Below are positions 7,113 to 14,086 of a stretch of 16,060 nucleotides of DNA, in pieces. A model generated the notes under the pieces. It saw nothing but the letters and a program-made list of their open reading frames with translations. It was not told where the DNA came from and searched no databases. A program made the translations under genes and the position numbers. The DNA is from UBA2022 sp964621555 (GTDB taxonomy: Bacteria > Patescibacteriota > Dojkabacteria > SC72). Every line of letters begins with the position of its first letter. The first letter of the stretch is position 1. The DNA is taken from the NCBI GenBank assembly GCA_964621555.1, contig CAZUOO010000018.1, positions 1 to 16,060 of the forward strand, given 5' to 3'.

Positions 7113-8627
7113 CTATTCAGCCCGTACTCTATTCAAATACTTTGATTCATAGAACGTAAATTTCTCTTCAGGGAGTAGTAGTACTTTATCTGGCTTAAAC
7201 TTCTCTACGAAATCAGGGACATGGCTAACAAGAATAATAGTTCCTTTATAGTTATTAAGTGATTCAAGAAGTGTATTCTGAGATGTTGGGTCTAGGTATG
7301 TGGTGGGTTCATCGAGAAGCAACGTATTATTATTTTGCGTCATTAGCTTAGCTAGTGATAGTCTAGTTTTTTCACCTCCAGATAGTGTTCCTGCTTTTTG
7401 ATCTAATCTCTCGTCTGAAAAGAGAAACATTGAAAGAATTTCCATAATTCTCCTTCTCCCAAGGAGGTTAGCCTTACCATCTCTCATGAAGTTGTCTATG
7501 ATAGATTTCTCGTAGTCTAGTCCATCGAACTCTTGAGCGTAGTATCCTAAGTCTACATTGTATCCAAACTTAAACTCCCCCTTTGTCGCCTCGTGCTTAC
7601 CCGCAAGTATTTTAAGCAGTGTGGTCTTACCTATACCGTTCCTACCAACAACAATTAACCTTTCACCTCTATCAAGTGTAAGGTTGATATCTTTTAGTAC
7701 TGTGGTATTTCCGAACTGTTTTCCTAGATTTTTGGTTTCTAGCACTCGTTTACCACTTACTCTATCAAGTTCGAAGCTAATTCTCATTCTTCTAGATCTA
7801 CTATTTATCACCCGCTTATCTTTCTCCAAAACCTCTTTCTTCTCCATAGCTTTAGCTAGGATTTTTGAAGATCGAATCTTCTCTGCTGCAGATTTACGAC
7901 CTGCGAGTACCTGAGCCGTTTGCATCATCTTCTTCACATCCTTCTCTTGGTTTTTAAGTGCTTTTACTAGCCACTCGTTCTGTTTCTCTTTGAAGCTTAT
8001 AAATTGGTCGTAGTTTCCGTTAAAGCTCTCAATTTTATGTGTAATCTCATTTAGGTACCAAATTCTATCTATGGACTTATTCATTAATCTTAGGTCGTGA
8101 GATACCACTAACACACCTTTCTTATATCCTGAAAGATATTTCATTAACCATTCAGCTGTAGGGATATCTAGGAAGTTTGTAGGCTCGTCGAGTATTAATA
8201 GGTCGGGCTCTTTGTATAGTATTGCAATTAACTCTACCTTAATCTTTTGACCGCCTGAGAGTGATCCGAAAATACTATCATAGCCCTTACCCTCTACATT
8301 CATATGATTAAGAAACTTGGATATCTCCCAAGACTCTATTTCCAGACCTTTCTCTAGTACTAGATACTCTTCTATGGAGTATTGGTTGAAGGTATCATTT
8401 TCTATATTCCTTTTAATTTCCTGTTCAAGATATGAGATTGTTCCTTTAATCTGTATGTTCCCACTATCTTGTTCTAAAATACCTGAAATTAGTTTGAGTA
8501 ATGTGGATTTACCAGCCCCGTTTACACCCACAAGTCCGATCTTTTCATTATCATTCATCACCAGATTAATCTGGCTAAGAATTGGTCTATCTTCAACTGT
8601 ATACGTTAGATCTTTTATTTGTATCAC
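7113..8627 (-). CDS. ABC-F family ATPase (ribosome-associated type)
   Basis: The 504-residue protein has two ABC nucleotide-binding domains in one chain and no membrane segment, which is the ABC-F layout. Domain 1: Walker A GVNGAGKS (34-41), signature LSGGQ (123-127), Walker B ending D147-E148, H-loop H177. Domain 2: Walker A GRNGIGKTT (328-336), signature LSGGE (415-419), D439-E440, H469. A charged Lys/Glu-rich linker at about 211-290 corresponds to the P-site tRNA interaction motif region. Family members bind the ribosomal E site and regulate translation or protect from antibiotics; which role applies here cannot be told. The start is GTG at 8627, 6 nt after TGG-TAAAAT. Confidence 0.9.
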   Translation of the reverse strand: MIQIKDLTYTVEDRPILSQINLVMNDNEKIGLVGVNGAGKSTLLKLISGILEQDSGNIQIKGTISYLEQEIKRNIENDTFNQYSIEEYLVLEKGLEIESWEISKFLNHMNVEGKGYDSIFGSLSGGQKIKVELIAILYKEPDLLILDEPTNFLDIPTAEWLMKYLSGYKKGVLVVSHDLRLMNKSIDRIWYLNEITHKIESFNGNYDQFISFKEKQNEWLVKALKNQEKDVKKMMQTAQVLAGRKSAAEKIRSSKILAKAMEKKEVLEKDKRVINSRSRRMRISFELDRVSGKRVLETKNLGKQFGNTTVLKDINLTLDRGERLIVVGRNGIGKTTLLKILAGKHEATKGEFKFGYNVDLGYYAQEFDGLDYEKSIIDNFMRDGKANLLGRRRIMEILSMFLFSDERLDQKAGTLSGGEKTRLSLAKLMTQNNNTLLLDEPTTYLDPTSQNTLLESLNNYKGTIILVSHVPDFVEKFKPDKVLLLPEEKFTFYESKYLNRVRAE

Positions 8628-8633
8628 AGAGCG

Positions 8634-8642
8634 ATTTTACCA
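8634..8642 (-). promoter_or_regulatory. Extended -10 box (TGG-TAAAAT) of the ABC-F gene
   Basis: On the minus strand TGGTAAAAT ends 6 nt before the GTG start. The extended TG element can replace a -35 box, none of which is evident. It supports the GTG as the start. Confidence 0.5.
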
Positions 8643-8741
8643 TATCCCTCTATTCATCTGTAGTTAATATTACATTGGTACAATATTATGTATGAAGAAA
8701 ATAGAGAGTGAAGATTAAAGCTATAAAATGGGAGCGTTGGC

Positions 8742-8761
8742 GTTTAGCACATAAGCTAAAC
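8742..8761 (+). other. Perfect stem-loop in the RuBisCO upstream region
   Basis: GTTTAGC and GCTAAAC form a 7-bp stem with a 6-nt loop (ACATAA). It lies 105 bases before the RuBisCO ATG in the 239-bp divergent region 8628-8866. No T-run follows, so it is not a typical intrinsic terminator. It could be a leader structure if transcription starts upstream near an extended -10 (TGG-TACAAT, 8676-8684), or a DNA-level regulatory site. Confidence 0.35.
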
Positions 8762-8802
8762 ACTACTACCCCCTCGTAATTGATATATTATACCTCTTCT
8801 AA

Positions 8803-8831
8803 TTGTCATTCTCAAACCAATATGTTACCTT
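8803..8831 (+). promoter_or_regulatory. Candidate RuBisCO promoter
   Basis: TTGTCA (8803-8808), a 17-bp spacer and TACCTT (8826-8831) preceded by TG-T (extended -10) would start transcription near 8838 and give a leader of about 28 nt. No -10 box lies 4-6 nt from the ATG, unlike at most genes here, and no Shine-Dalgarno is near it. The -10 hexamer is a poor match, and other TA-rich hexamers in the region compete. Confidence 0.3.
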
Positions 8832-8866
8832 TATATTAAGGAATCTAACATAACTGCCAATTAATT

Positions 8867-10321
8867 ATGCAAGAACAATATCTAGGTTTAGGAGATAAAT
8901 CTGTATTCAACGGTCAATATATGTTGACCGTCTTTAAGGTAATACCATATGGTGAAGAAAGTCTAAAAAGCGCTGCTACAGAAATTGCCGCTGAATCATC
9001 GTCAGGTTCAAACCTTAAAGTTTCAACTGCAACCAACTACTCAATGGGATTGGATGCGATTGTATATGATATAGATGAGGCGAACAACTTAGTATATATT
9101 GCATACCCATGGCTAATGCTTGATAGAGGAGGGAATGTACAGAATATTCTCACCTTCATTGCGGGTAATGTATTCGGTATGAGTAATCTAAAGATGTGTA
9201 AGCTTCTCGATGTTTGGTTCCCACCACAGATGCTTGTACAGTATGACGGGCCTAGCTACACACTTGATGAAATGAGGAAGTATCTAAATGTATACGATCA
9301 ACCAATACTTGGAACTATCATTAAACCTAAGATTGGTCTCACCTCTACAGAGTATGCAGAGCTTTGCTATGACTTCTGGGTTGGTGGAGGACAATTTGTT
9401 AAAAATGATGAACCTCAAGCTGATCAGCAGTTTGCACCATATGAAAAGATGGTGGATTCCGTTCGAATGGCAATGGATAAGGCCGAATTAAGGACAGGGA
9501 AAACCAAGGTACATTCATTTAATGTTTCTGCGGCAGACTTCGATACTATGATTAGAAGAGCAGACTATGTACGTAGAACAATGAAACCAGGTAGTTATGC
9601 CTTCCTAGTTGATGGTATTACTGCAGGCTGGACTGCTGTTCAGACAATTAGACGTCACTATCCAGATGTATTCCTTCATTTCCATAGAGCGGGGCATGGT
9701 GCCTTCACTAGACAAGAGAATCCAATTGGGTTTTCAGTTCCAGTCTTAACTAAGTTTGCTAGATTAGCAGGAGCTTCTGGTATTCACACCGGTACTGCAG
9801 GGGTAGGGAAGATGTCAGGTGATGCTAGGGAAGATATCGGAGCGGCTAAACAAGCTCTAAAGTTACAAGCACAAGGAGACTACTTTAATCAGATTTGGGC
9901 AGAGATACCAGATAGAGACCCTGATATGCAAGAGATGATTAAGAGGGAGGAGATGTTCTGGGGTATGCCAACTAGAGAATTAGCAATGATACGCAGGTCC
10001 AAGCAGTTAACTATGGAAGTACCAGAGGAACATACTATGTGGAGAGTTATAAGGAAGACTGCTCCTATAGTCTCAGGAGGTTTAAATCCTGTTCTGCTTC
10101 CAGAGTTCCTAGACGTGATGGGCTCTATAGATTTCATTGTAACTATGGGAGGTGGAGTACATTCTCATCCTATGGGTACGAGTGCAGGTGTTACAGCCTT
10201 AGTACAGTCCTATGAAGCTTGGTTGCAGAATATTCCTCTAGAGGAGTATGCAAAGGATAAAGAGGAACTAAGAGTTGCTATGGATTTCTACAATAAAAAC
10301 GGAATACAGGCACATAGATAG
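8867..10321 (+). CDS. Ribulose-1,5-bisphosphate carboxylase, form II/III
   Basis: The enzyme carboxylates ribulose 1,5-bisphosphate to two 3-phosphoglycerates. In CPR bacteria and archaea it usually serves AMP/nucleoside salvage rather than a Calvin cycle. The 484 residues include E43, N101, the catalytic Lys in TIIKPK (K153), the carbamylation and metal motif K179-N-D181-E182, HFHRAGHG (H273, R274, H277), H307, the loop-6 Lys in GVGKM (K315), S403-G-G and the G428-G-G phosphate site. All key residues are present, so this is not a RuBisCO-like protein. The sequence strongly resembles the Methanococcoides burtonii form II/III type. Two oddities: Q176 replaces the near-invariant Asp three residues before K179, and residues 345-402 form an insertion longer than in form II enzymes. 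No small subunit or AMP-pathway gene is present in this window. Confidence 0.96.
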   Translation: MQEQYLGLGDKSVFNGQYMLTVFKVIPYGEESLKSAATEIAAESSSGSNLKVSTATNYSMGLDAIVYDIDEANNLVYIAYPWLMLDRGGNVQNILTFIAGNVFGMSNLKMCKLLDVWFPPQMLVQYDGPSYTLDEMRKYLNVYDQPILGTIIKPKIGLTSTEYAELCYDFWVGGGQFVKNDEPQADQQFAPYEKMVDSVRMAMDKAELRTGKTKVHSFNVSAADFDTMIRRADYVRRTMKPGSYAFLVDGITAGWTAVQTIRRHYPDVFLHFHRAGHGAFTRQENPIGFSVPVLTKFARLAGASGIHTGTAGVGKMSGDAREDIGAAKQALKLQAQGDYFNQIWAEIPDRDPDMQEMIKREEMFWGMPTRELAMIRRSKQLTMEVPEEHTMWRVIRKTAPIVSGGLNPVLLPEFLDVMGSIDFIVTMGGGVHSHPMGTSAGVTALVQSYEAWLQNIPLEEYAKDKEELRVAMDFYNKNGIQAHR

Positions 10322-10353
10322 GGGGATATAGGGAATTCTTCGTAGGTTAGTAA

Positions 10354-11097
10354 CTACTCAAAGTGCTGATAAATTGCTTCCTTAAGCTGGTTATATTTTT
10401 TCCCACTGATTCCCATTCGTTGTTCGTCAAGCTTTTCAAGGGCTTGCTGTCTAGTCCTTACCCATTTGTCAGTAATTTCTACTTGGAGAGCCCGTGATAC
10501 ATCATCAGCACTCTGATATGGGTTCACAGGCTTATGATTTTCTTCTATATGACCGCCTTCACTCCTAGTTATTTTTGATAGAGCAATAGTTATCGCTACT
10601 GTAAGTACGACTAATAAAGATAAAATAGCAGTAGGATCTGTAAATGCATCTCCCATATCTGAACCTATTTGATTGAGTGTAATGGCCATATCCTCTCCAT
10701 TTGTTGGTAGGAGTTCTCTCAATCGATGTAGAAATTCTGGAAGACTAATTGCTATATTACTATTTTGAGTCCCAACTACTACCTGGTTGTTCACTATTTG
10801 AAGCTCTAATCCTTGATTTGACAGTATTTCCGGGTTTTGAGCTAGAATATTCGTACAGGCAGGTATAAGCTCTCCCTCTGGCAATTGAGCAATGCCCTGA
10901 CNNNNNNNNNNTATTGACTTACACAAATCACTGAAAGTGATTAAGTTTCCGTCAGGAGTTATGGTGAGTAATCCGTCAAGTATTTGACCTTGTGTGACAC
11001 TCCCTTGTGGGTAGAAACAGGTTAAATCGATACCATCTGGTAGTAGATCTCCTCTAACTTGTAACCCTCCTTCGCATAAAATTGGGTCTTGATCCAT
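10354..11097 (-). CDS. Four-cysteine, C-terminal-TM paralogous family member 1 (unknown function)
   Basis: I do not recognise this protein (about 247 residues, with four residues undetermined because of the N run at 10902-10911). The N-terminal domain has cysteines at 8, 27, 59 and 81. It shares with the two paralogues at 13266 and 14087 the opening 'LC-x-x-G', an 18-residue gap to the second Cys with LPDG just before it, a '(I)L-x-x ... LC' third Cys, and then a Gly-containing stretch to the fourth. An amphipathic 'ISLPEFLHRLREL' segment (117-129) and a membrane helix (157-173) follow. Unlike its relatives it then carries a charged tail of about 74 residues (174-247). No signal peptide. TATAAT lies 5 nt before the ATG. 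The reading frame is preserved across the 10 Ns. Confidence 0.72.
   Translation of the reverse strand: MDQDPILCEGGLQVRGDLLPDGIDLTCFYPQGSVTQGQILDGLLTITPDGNLITFSDLCKSIXXXXQGIAQLPEGELIPACTNILAQNPEILSNQGLELQIVNNQVVVGTQNSNIAISLPEFLHRLRELLPTNGEDMAITLNQIGSDMGDAFTDPTAILSLLVVLTVAITIALSKITRSEGGHIEENHKPVNPYQSADDVSRALQVEITDKWVRTRQQALEKLDEQRMGISGKKYNQLKEAIYQHFE
10902..10911. other. Assembly gap of 10 N inside a gene
   Basis: Ten undetermined bases fall between the third and fourth cysteine of the first four-cysteine protein. The frame is continuous if the length is correct. Confidence 0.99.
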
Positions 11098-11102
11098 GAT
11101 TG

Positions 11103-11131
11103 ATTATACTATGGGGCTTAATTTTGCGCAA
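11103..11131 (-). promoter_or_regulatory. Promoter of four-cysteine family member 1
   Basis: On the minus strand TTGCGC (11131-11126), a 17-bp spacer and a perfect TATAAT (11108-11103) end 5 nt before the ATG at 11097. It is the best two-box promoter in the window, and its predicted start site falls on the start codon. Confidence 0.65.
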
Positions 11132-11149
11132 ATACTAAGCTATTCTTTT

Positions 11150-11614
11150 TTACTTGACGCTACTAGTACAGAAACCACACTTAGTGGCTTTAATAGGTAT
11201 CTCCATTAAACAGTGTTTACACTTTTTAGTAGTTTTCTGCTTTTGAATTGCTTCGTCAGCCTCTTTTTTTGTAATCATCTGTTGGAACTTATTAATAGTT
11301 ATGAATATTACAAATGCAGTTATGAGGAATATTAAAAGTTGGTTTAAGAAACTCCCATACCTAATTACAATTGCTCCGGCCTCTTTAGCTTTCTCATATG
11401 TATCATAGTTACCTCGACTTAGGGTCCAGAAAAGGTTTGAGAAATCAATCTTGGCTGTTATGAAACTAATTGGAGGCATTATAATGTCATTAACAAGGGA
11501 ATCTATAACCCCTTTAAAAGCTCCACCAATCACTACACCAATGGCTAAACTAATTGCATCTCCCTTAGCAGCGAAATCTTTAAACTCTTTTAATGTCTTT
11601 CTCACTTTATCCAT
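11150..11614 (-). CDS. mscL: Large-conductance mechanosensitive channel MscL with C-terminal zinc ribbon
   Basis: MscL forms a homopentameric pore that opens under membrane tension to release solutes during osmotic downshock. The N-terminus 'KEFKDFAAKGDAISLAIGVVIGGAFKGVIDSLVND' region (9-43) is the characteristic amphipathic helix plus first membrane helix, followed by MPP (46-48). The second membrane helix is at about 88-108, after a periplasmic loop. The 154-residue length exceeds the core because of a tail with CxxC-x10-CxxC (C132, C135, C146, C149), a zinc-ribbon-like module also seen in some other bacterial MscL proteins. Divergent from htpX with 66 bases between. No start-proximal -10 box or Shine-Dalgarno is evident. 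Confidence 0.93.
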   Translation of the reverse strand: MDKVRKTLKEFKDFAAKGDAISLAIGVVIGGAFKGVIDSLVNDIIMPPISFITAKIDFSNLFWTLSRGNYDTYEKAKEAGAIVIRYGSFLNQLLIFLITAFVIFITINKFQQMITKKEADEAIQKQKTTKKCKHCLMEIPIKATKCGFCTSSVK

Positions 11615-11665
11615 ATGTAAAAAGTTGGTAACATATAATATATAGGTTAGTATAACATTCTAATT

Positions 11666-11674
11666 TGATATAAT
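11666..11674 (+). promoter_or_regulatory. Extended -10 box (TGA-TATAAT) of htpX
   Basis: TGATATAAT ends 6 nt before the htpX ATG at 11681, in the 66-bp region shared with the divergent mscL. No convincing -35 box is visible. Confidence 0.55.
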
Positions 11675-11680
11675 GTATAT

Positions 11681-12523
11681 ATGAAAAAAATAGGGTCATT
11701 TTTTAAGATTACGATACTTCTTGCAGGTTTAACTACATTAATAATTGCGCTGGGGTATTATATATCCGGTGAGAGCGGTGTATATACCGCCCTTATATTC
11801 TCTTTAATTCTCAACTTCATCTCATACTGGTTTAGTGACAAGATTGTATTGGGTATGGCACATGCCAAGCCTGCTAGCTGGGATTCCTTAGAAAAGATAG
11901 GAGGAAAGGTTGAGAAGTTATGTAGCGATATGCAAATCCCCATGCCTAAGTTGTATATTATGGATACACCTCAAGCCAACGCTTTTGCCACGGGAAGGAA
12001 TCCTAATAATGGGGTGGTGTGTTTAACTACAGGTATAATGAATGAGCTTTCAGAGGATCAGCTTCTAGGAGTGATAGCTCATGAGCTGGCTCATATAAAG
12101 AACTATGATATTTTAATTGCCTCTATCGCAGCGGTTATAGCTAGTGCAATTTCCACCCTGCAAAGTATGGCATTTTGGTTTGGAGGCGGGAGAGATAATG
12201 AGAGCAGAAACCCATTGGTAGGTATTATACTTCTCATAACTGCCCCAATCGTTGCAATGCTTCTACAGTTTGCAATATCAAGGTCTAGAGAGTATGAGGC
12301 TGATGCAACCGCAGCAATGTATACAAAGAATCCAGAGGGTTTAGCCTCAGCATTAATAGCTATTGACGGTAGCGTAAGGTCTAACCCAAATAGAGAGATA
12401 AATCAGTCTATGCATTCACTCTTCATACATAGTCCAATTAGTAGTAGGGGAGCTATGGAATTATTCTCAACCCACCCCCTTACAGAGAAGAGGGTTGAAA
12501 AGTTAATGAGTTTGGAATATTAA
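11681..12523 (+). CDS. htpX: M48 family zinc metalloprotease HtpX
   Basis: This is a membrane-embedded protease that degrades damaged membrane proteins, acting with its catalytic site on the cytoplasmic side. It has 280 residues. There are two N-terminal membrane helices (about 8-28 and 34-52), then the zinc motif HELAH (134-138, with E135 catalytic), two further hydrophobic segments (about 142-164 and 178-198) and REYEAD (203-208), whose E204 is the third zinc ligand. 'PQANAFATG' (97-105) is also typical. Length and order match the family. The start is the ATG at 11681, just after an extended -10 box. Ends 20 bases before the 100-N gap. Confidence 0.95.
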   Translation: MKKIGSFFKITILLAGLTTLIIALGYYISGESGVYTALIFSLILNFISYWFSDKIVLGMAHAKPASWDSLEKIGGKVEKLCSDMQIPMPKLYIMDTPQANAFATGRNPNNGVVCLTTGIMNELSEDQLLGVIAHELAHIKNYDILIASIAAVIASAISTLQSMAFWFGGGRDNESRNPLVGIILLITAPIVAMLLQFAISRSREYEADATAAMYTKNPEGLASALIAIDGSVRSNPNREINQSMHSLFIHSPISSRGAMELFSTHPLTEKRVEKLMSLEY

Positions 12524-12543
12524 TATAGGATAGTATCTAGGTA

Positions 12544-12643
12544 NNNNNNNNNNNNNNNNNNNNNNNNNNNNNNNNNNNNNNNNNNNNNNNNNNNNNNNNN
12601 NNNNNNNNNNNNNNNNNNNNNNNNNNNNNNNNNNNNNNNNNNN
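12544..12643. other. Scaffold gap of 100 N
   Basis: Exactly 100 N, the conventional length for a join of unknown size. It removes the start of the following HAD gene and possibly more; adjacency of htpX and the HAD gene therefore rests on scaffolding. Confidence 0.99.
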
Positions 12644-13228
12644 AATGGTGTAATCTCATATCAGAGGTTCTGGAATAGTACGTATGATATTAATCATGAG
12701 CTATATAGTAAGCGTGAGACTATTAATAACTATGTGTTCATAGAGAACCTCTCATATGTCAAAGAGTGGATGGTTGGATTACATACTTCTGAGGATGTAC
12801 ATAGAAAAATAGAGAGAGACCTTGATATTGATTTCAATTATCTATTCCCTATATTTAAGTCTGACGCTATTAATATAGATGTTTCTGTAAATATCCTATC
12901 TGCACTAAAGAAATTGAAAGAGAAGTATAGGATTATACTAATTACAGACAATATGGACTCTCTCACACGATTCACCATACCTAATAATCCTCGGATGGTA
13001 GAAATATTTGATGGTATGTATATCTCATACCATACAGGTAGGTTAAAGAGGGATGATGGCGGTGCAATATTCAAGGATATTTGTTCTATATATAGAAGTG
13101 ATATTAAAGATTGTATACTCCTAGATGATTCTATTAGCAATTGTGAACTATTCGAACAACTTGGAGGAAATGTACATTGTGTGAGTGGTGAGAAAAGGGT
13201 TGTTGATACTCTTCACTCTTTTATGTAG
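12644..13228 (+). CDS. HAD-superfamily hydrolase, 5' end lost in the gap
   Basis: The frame is open from the first base after the gap, so the GTG at 12734 is internal and not the real start. The visible 194 residues begin N-G-V-I, which fits the end of HAD motif I (DxDGVI type), so only about 8-12 residues are missing. Motif II is ILITDN (T101 counted from 12644), motif III Lys is in GRLKRD (K135), and motif IV is ILLDDS (D161, D162). Residues 8-75 form the alpha-helical C1 cap. This is a phosphatase or dehalogenase-like enzyme acting through an Asp nucleophile, which must lie in the gap; the substrate is unknown. If the alignment is right, the second Asp of motif I is Asn here. Followed by the four-cysteine pair, which has its own promoter. 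Confidence 0.8.
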   Translation, partial: NGVISYQRFWNSTYDINHELYSKRETINNYVFIENLSYVKEWMVGLHTSEDVHRKIERDLDIDFNYLFPIFKSDAINIDVSVNILSALKKLKEKYRIILITDNMDSLTRFTIPNNPRMVEIFDGMYISYHTGRLKRDDGGAIFKDICSIYRSDIKDCILLDDSISNCELFEQLGGNVHCVSGEKRVVDTLHSFM

Positions 13229-13254
13229 ATATTTATTTCCTATTAGGCCTGTAG

Positions 13255-13260
13255 TATAAT
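13255..13260 (+). promoter_or_regulatory. -10 box (TATAAT) of four-cysteine family member 2
   Basis: TAG-TATAAT ends 5 nt before the ATG at 13266. The same TAG-TATAAT precedes family member 1. The sequence 17 bp upstream (TTTATT) is a poor -35 match. Confidence 0.55.
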
Positions 13261-13265
13261 TAGGT

Positions 13266-14045
13266 ATGAATCCCGATATACTTGCAGAAATTAGTAAGGT
13301 TGCTCGGCCTAGTACTTCAGGTACTTGGCTTAAGCAGTTTGGGGAACTTTGTCCAGATGGTACTATCTCTCTCTCTGCGGATGCATTAGGGGAACTTGGT
13401 GTGCAAGCAAGTGGTATTGCCGACTACTGTATATCATCTCCCCCAGGTGAAGGACTCCTTAGCTGGACTATTCCGGGTAATCCAGGTGTTGTTTCCCACA
13501 CGAGTATATTGGAGGTAAAATTAGCTCCTGAATGGGTTATGTCTGCAACTCAGTTGTGTGAGGAATTGGTTCAGAGTTCTCAAGGTGCAAATGGTGCTCA
13601 ATGTGTTAGTATGTTTGATTTCGTTCGTAATGTTGATTGGGGTGGGGGGGCTGTACATACTCTTTCTAGTGGGGTTGAGCTACCTCTTACGATCACAGAG
13701 ATGGGAGAAGCATTTGTATCTATTGACCATGGCCCATATTTTAATGATCCCGTTGCCAAAATGCTTGGTGATTACTTGCAGATTCCTCTAGTTGATTTTA
13801 TCCAAGCAGTCGAAAAGTCACTAATGCTTTTTCAAACAGCTAGCTCAAAAGATATATATCAGATACTTCGAAATACCCCAATGTCACCTCAAGCAGCAGA
13901 AATTGCGTTGCATGCAAATCAAGTTGGGTTTGGATCTTTAGCTATAGTCATTATTGGGATTGCAATTACCGCAGGAGTAATTGTATTTGCCCCTGCAGTT
14001 GGTGATGGATTAATGAAGCTCAAGTCGAAAGTTATTAAAAAGTAG
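13266..14045 (+). CDS. Four-cysteine, C-terminal-TM paralogous family member 2 (unknown function)
   Basis: Unrecognised 259-residue protein. Cysteines fall at 29, 55, 98 and 113. The third and fourth lie in 'LCEELVQSSQGANGAQC', which aligns residue for residue in spacing with 'LCDELVNGFDGVAGSAC' of the next gene (LC-[ED]-ELV-x4-G-x2-G-x2-C). 'SILEV' precedes the third Cys in both. The segment between the fourth Cys and the membrane is longer than in the relatives and holds two 'PLxxFxxAxxxxL'-like amphipathic stretches. A membrane helix spans about 222-242 and the tail is basic (KLKSKVIKK). No signal peptide. Followed after 41 bases by family member 3, which has a separate -10 box. A run of seven G (13644-13650) in the frame could be an error or slippage site, but the frame stays open and sensible after it. 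Confidence 0.74.
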   Translation: MNPDILAEISKVARPSTSGTWLKQFGELCPDGTISLSADALGELGVQASGIADYCISSPPGEGLLSWTIPGNPGVVSHTSILEVKLAPEWVMSATQLCEELVQSSQGANGAQCVSMFDFVRNVDWGGGAVHTLSSGVELPLTITEMGEAFVSIDHGPYFNDPVAKMLGDYLQIPLVDFIQAVEKSLMLFQTASSKDIYQILRNTPMSPQAAEIALHANQVGFGSLAIVIIGIAITAGVIVFAPAVGDGLMKLKSKVIKK

Positions 14046-14075
14046 TTACGCTTCCCAATACCTCTAGAGATATAC

Positions 14076-14081
14076 TATAAT
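14076..14081 (+). promoter_or_regulatory. -10 box (TATAAT) of four-cysteine family member 3
   Basis: TATAAT ends 5 nt before the ATG at 14087, in the 41-bp gap after family member 2. The tandem genes can thus be transcribed separately. A CTCTAGAG palindrome (14062-14069) lies in the spacer. Confidence 0.55.
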
Positions 14082-14086
14082 CCTTC

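Noticed and set aside
7092..7134. AGAGTA/TACTCT inverted repeat between the two convergent genes as a bidirectional terminator.
   Set aside because: Six-base arms with a 20-nt loop, no T-run, and partly inside coding sequence.
8692..8718. Nine-codon mini-ORF (ATG to TAA, 8692-8718) upstream of RuBisCO as a leader peptide.
   Set aside because: Too short to distinguish from chance in AT-rich DNA, and no attenuator structure links it to the gene.
13644..13650. Run of seven G inside four-cysteine member 2, a possible frameshift.
   Set aside because: The frame continues for about 130 residues with a sensible membrane helix and basic tail, so no frameshift is needed.
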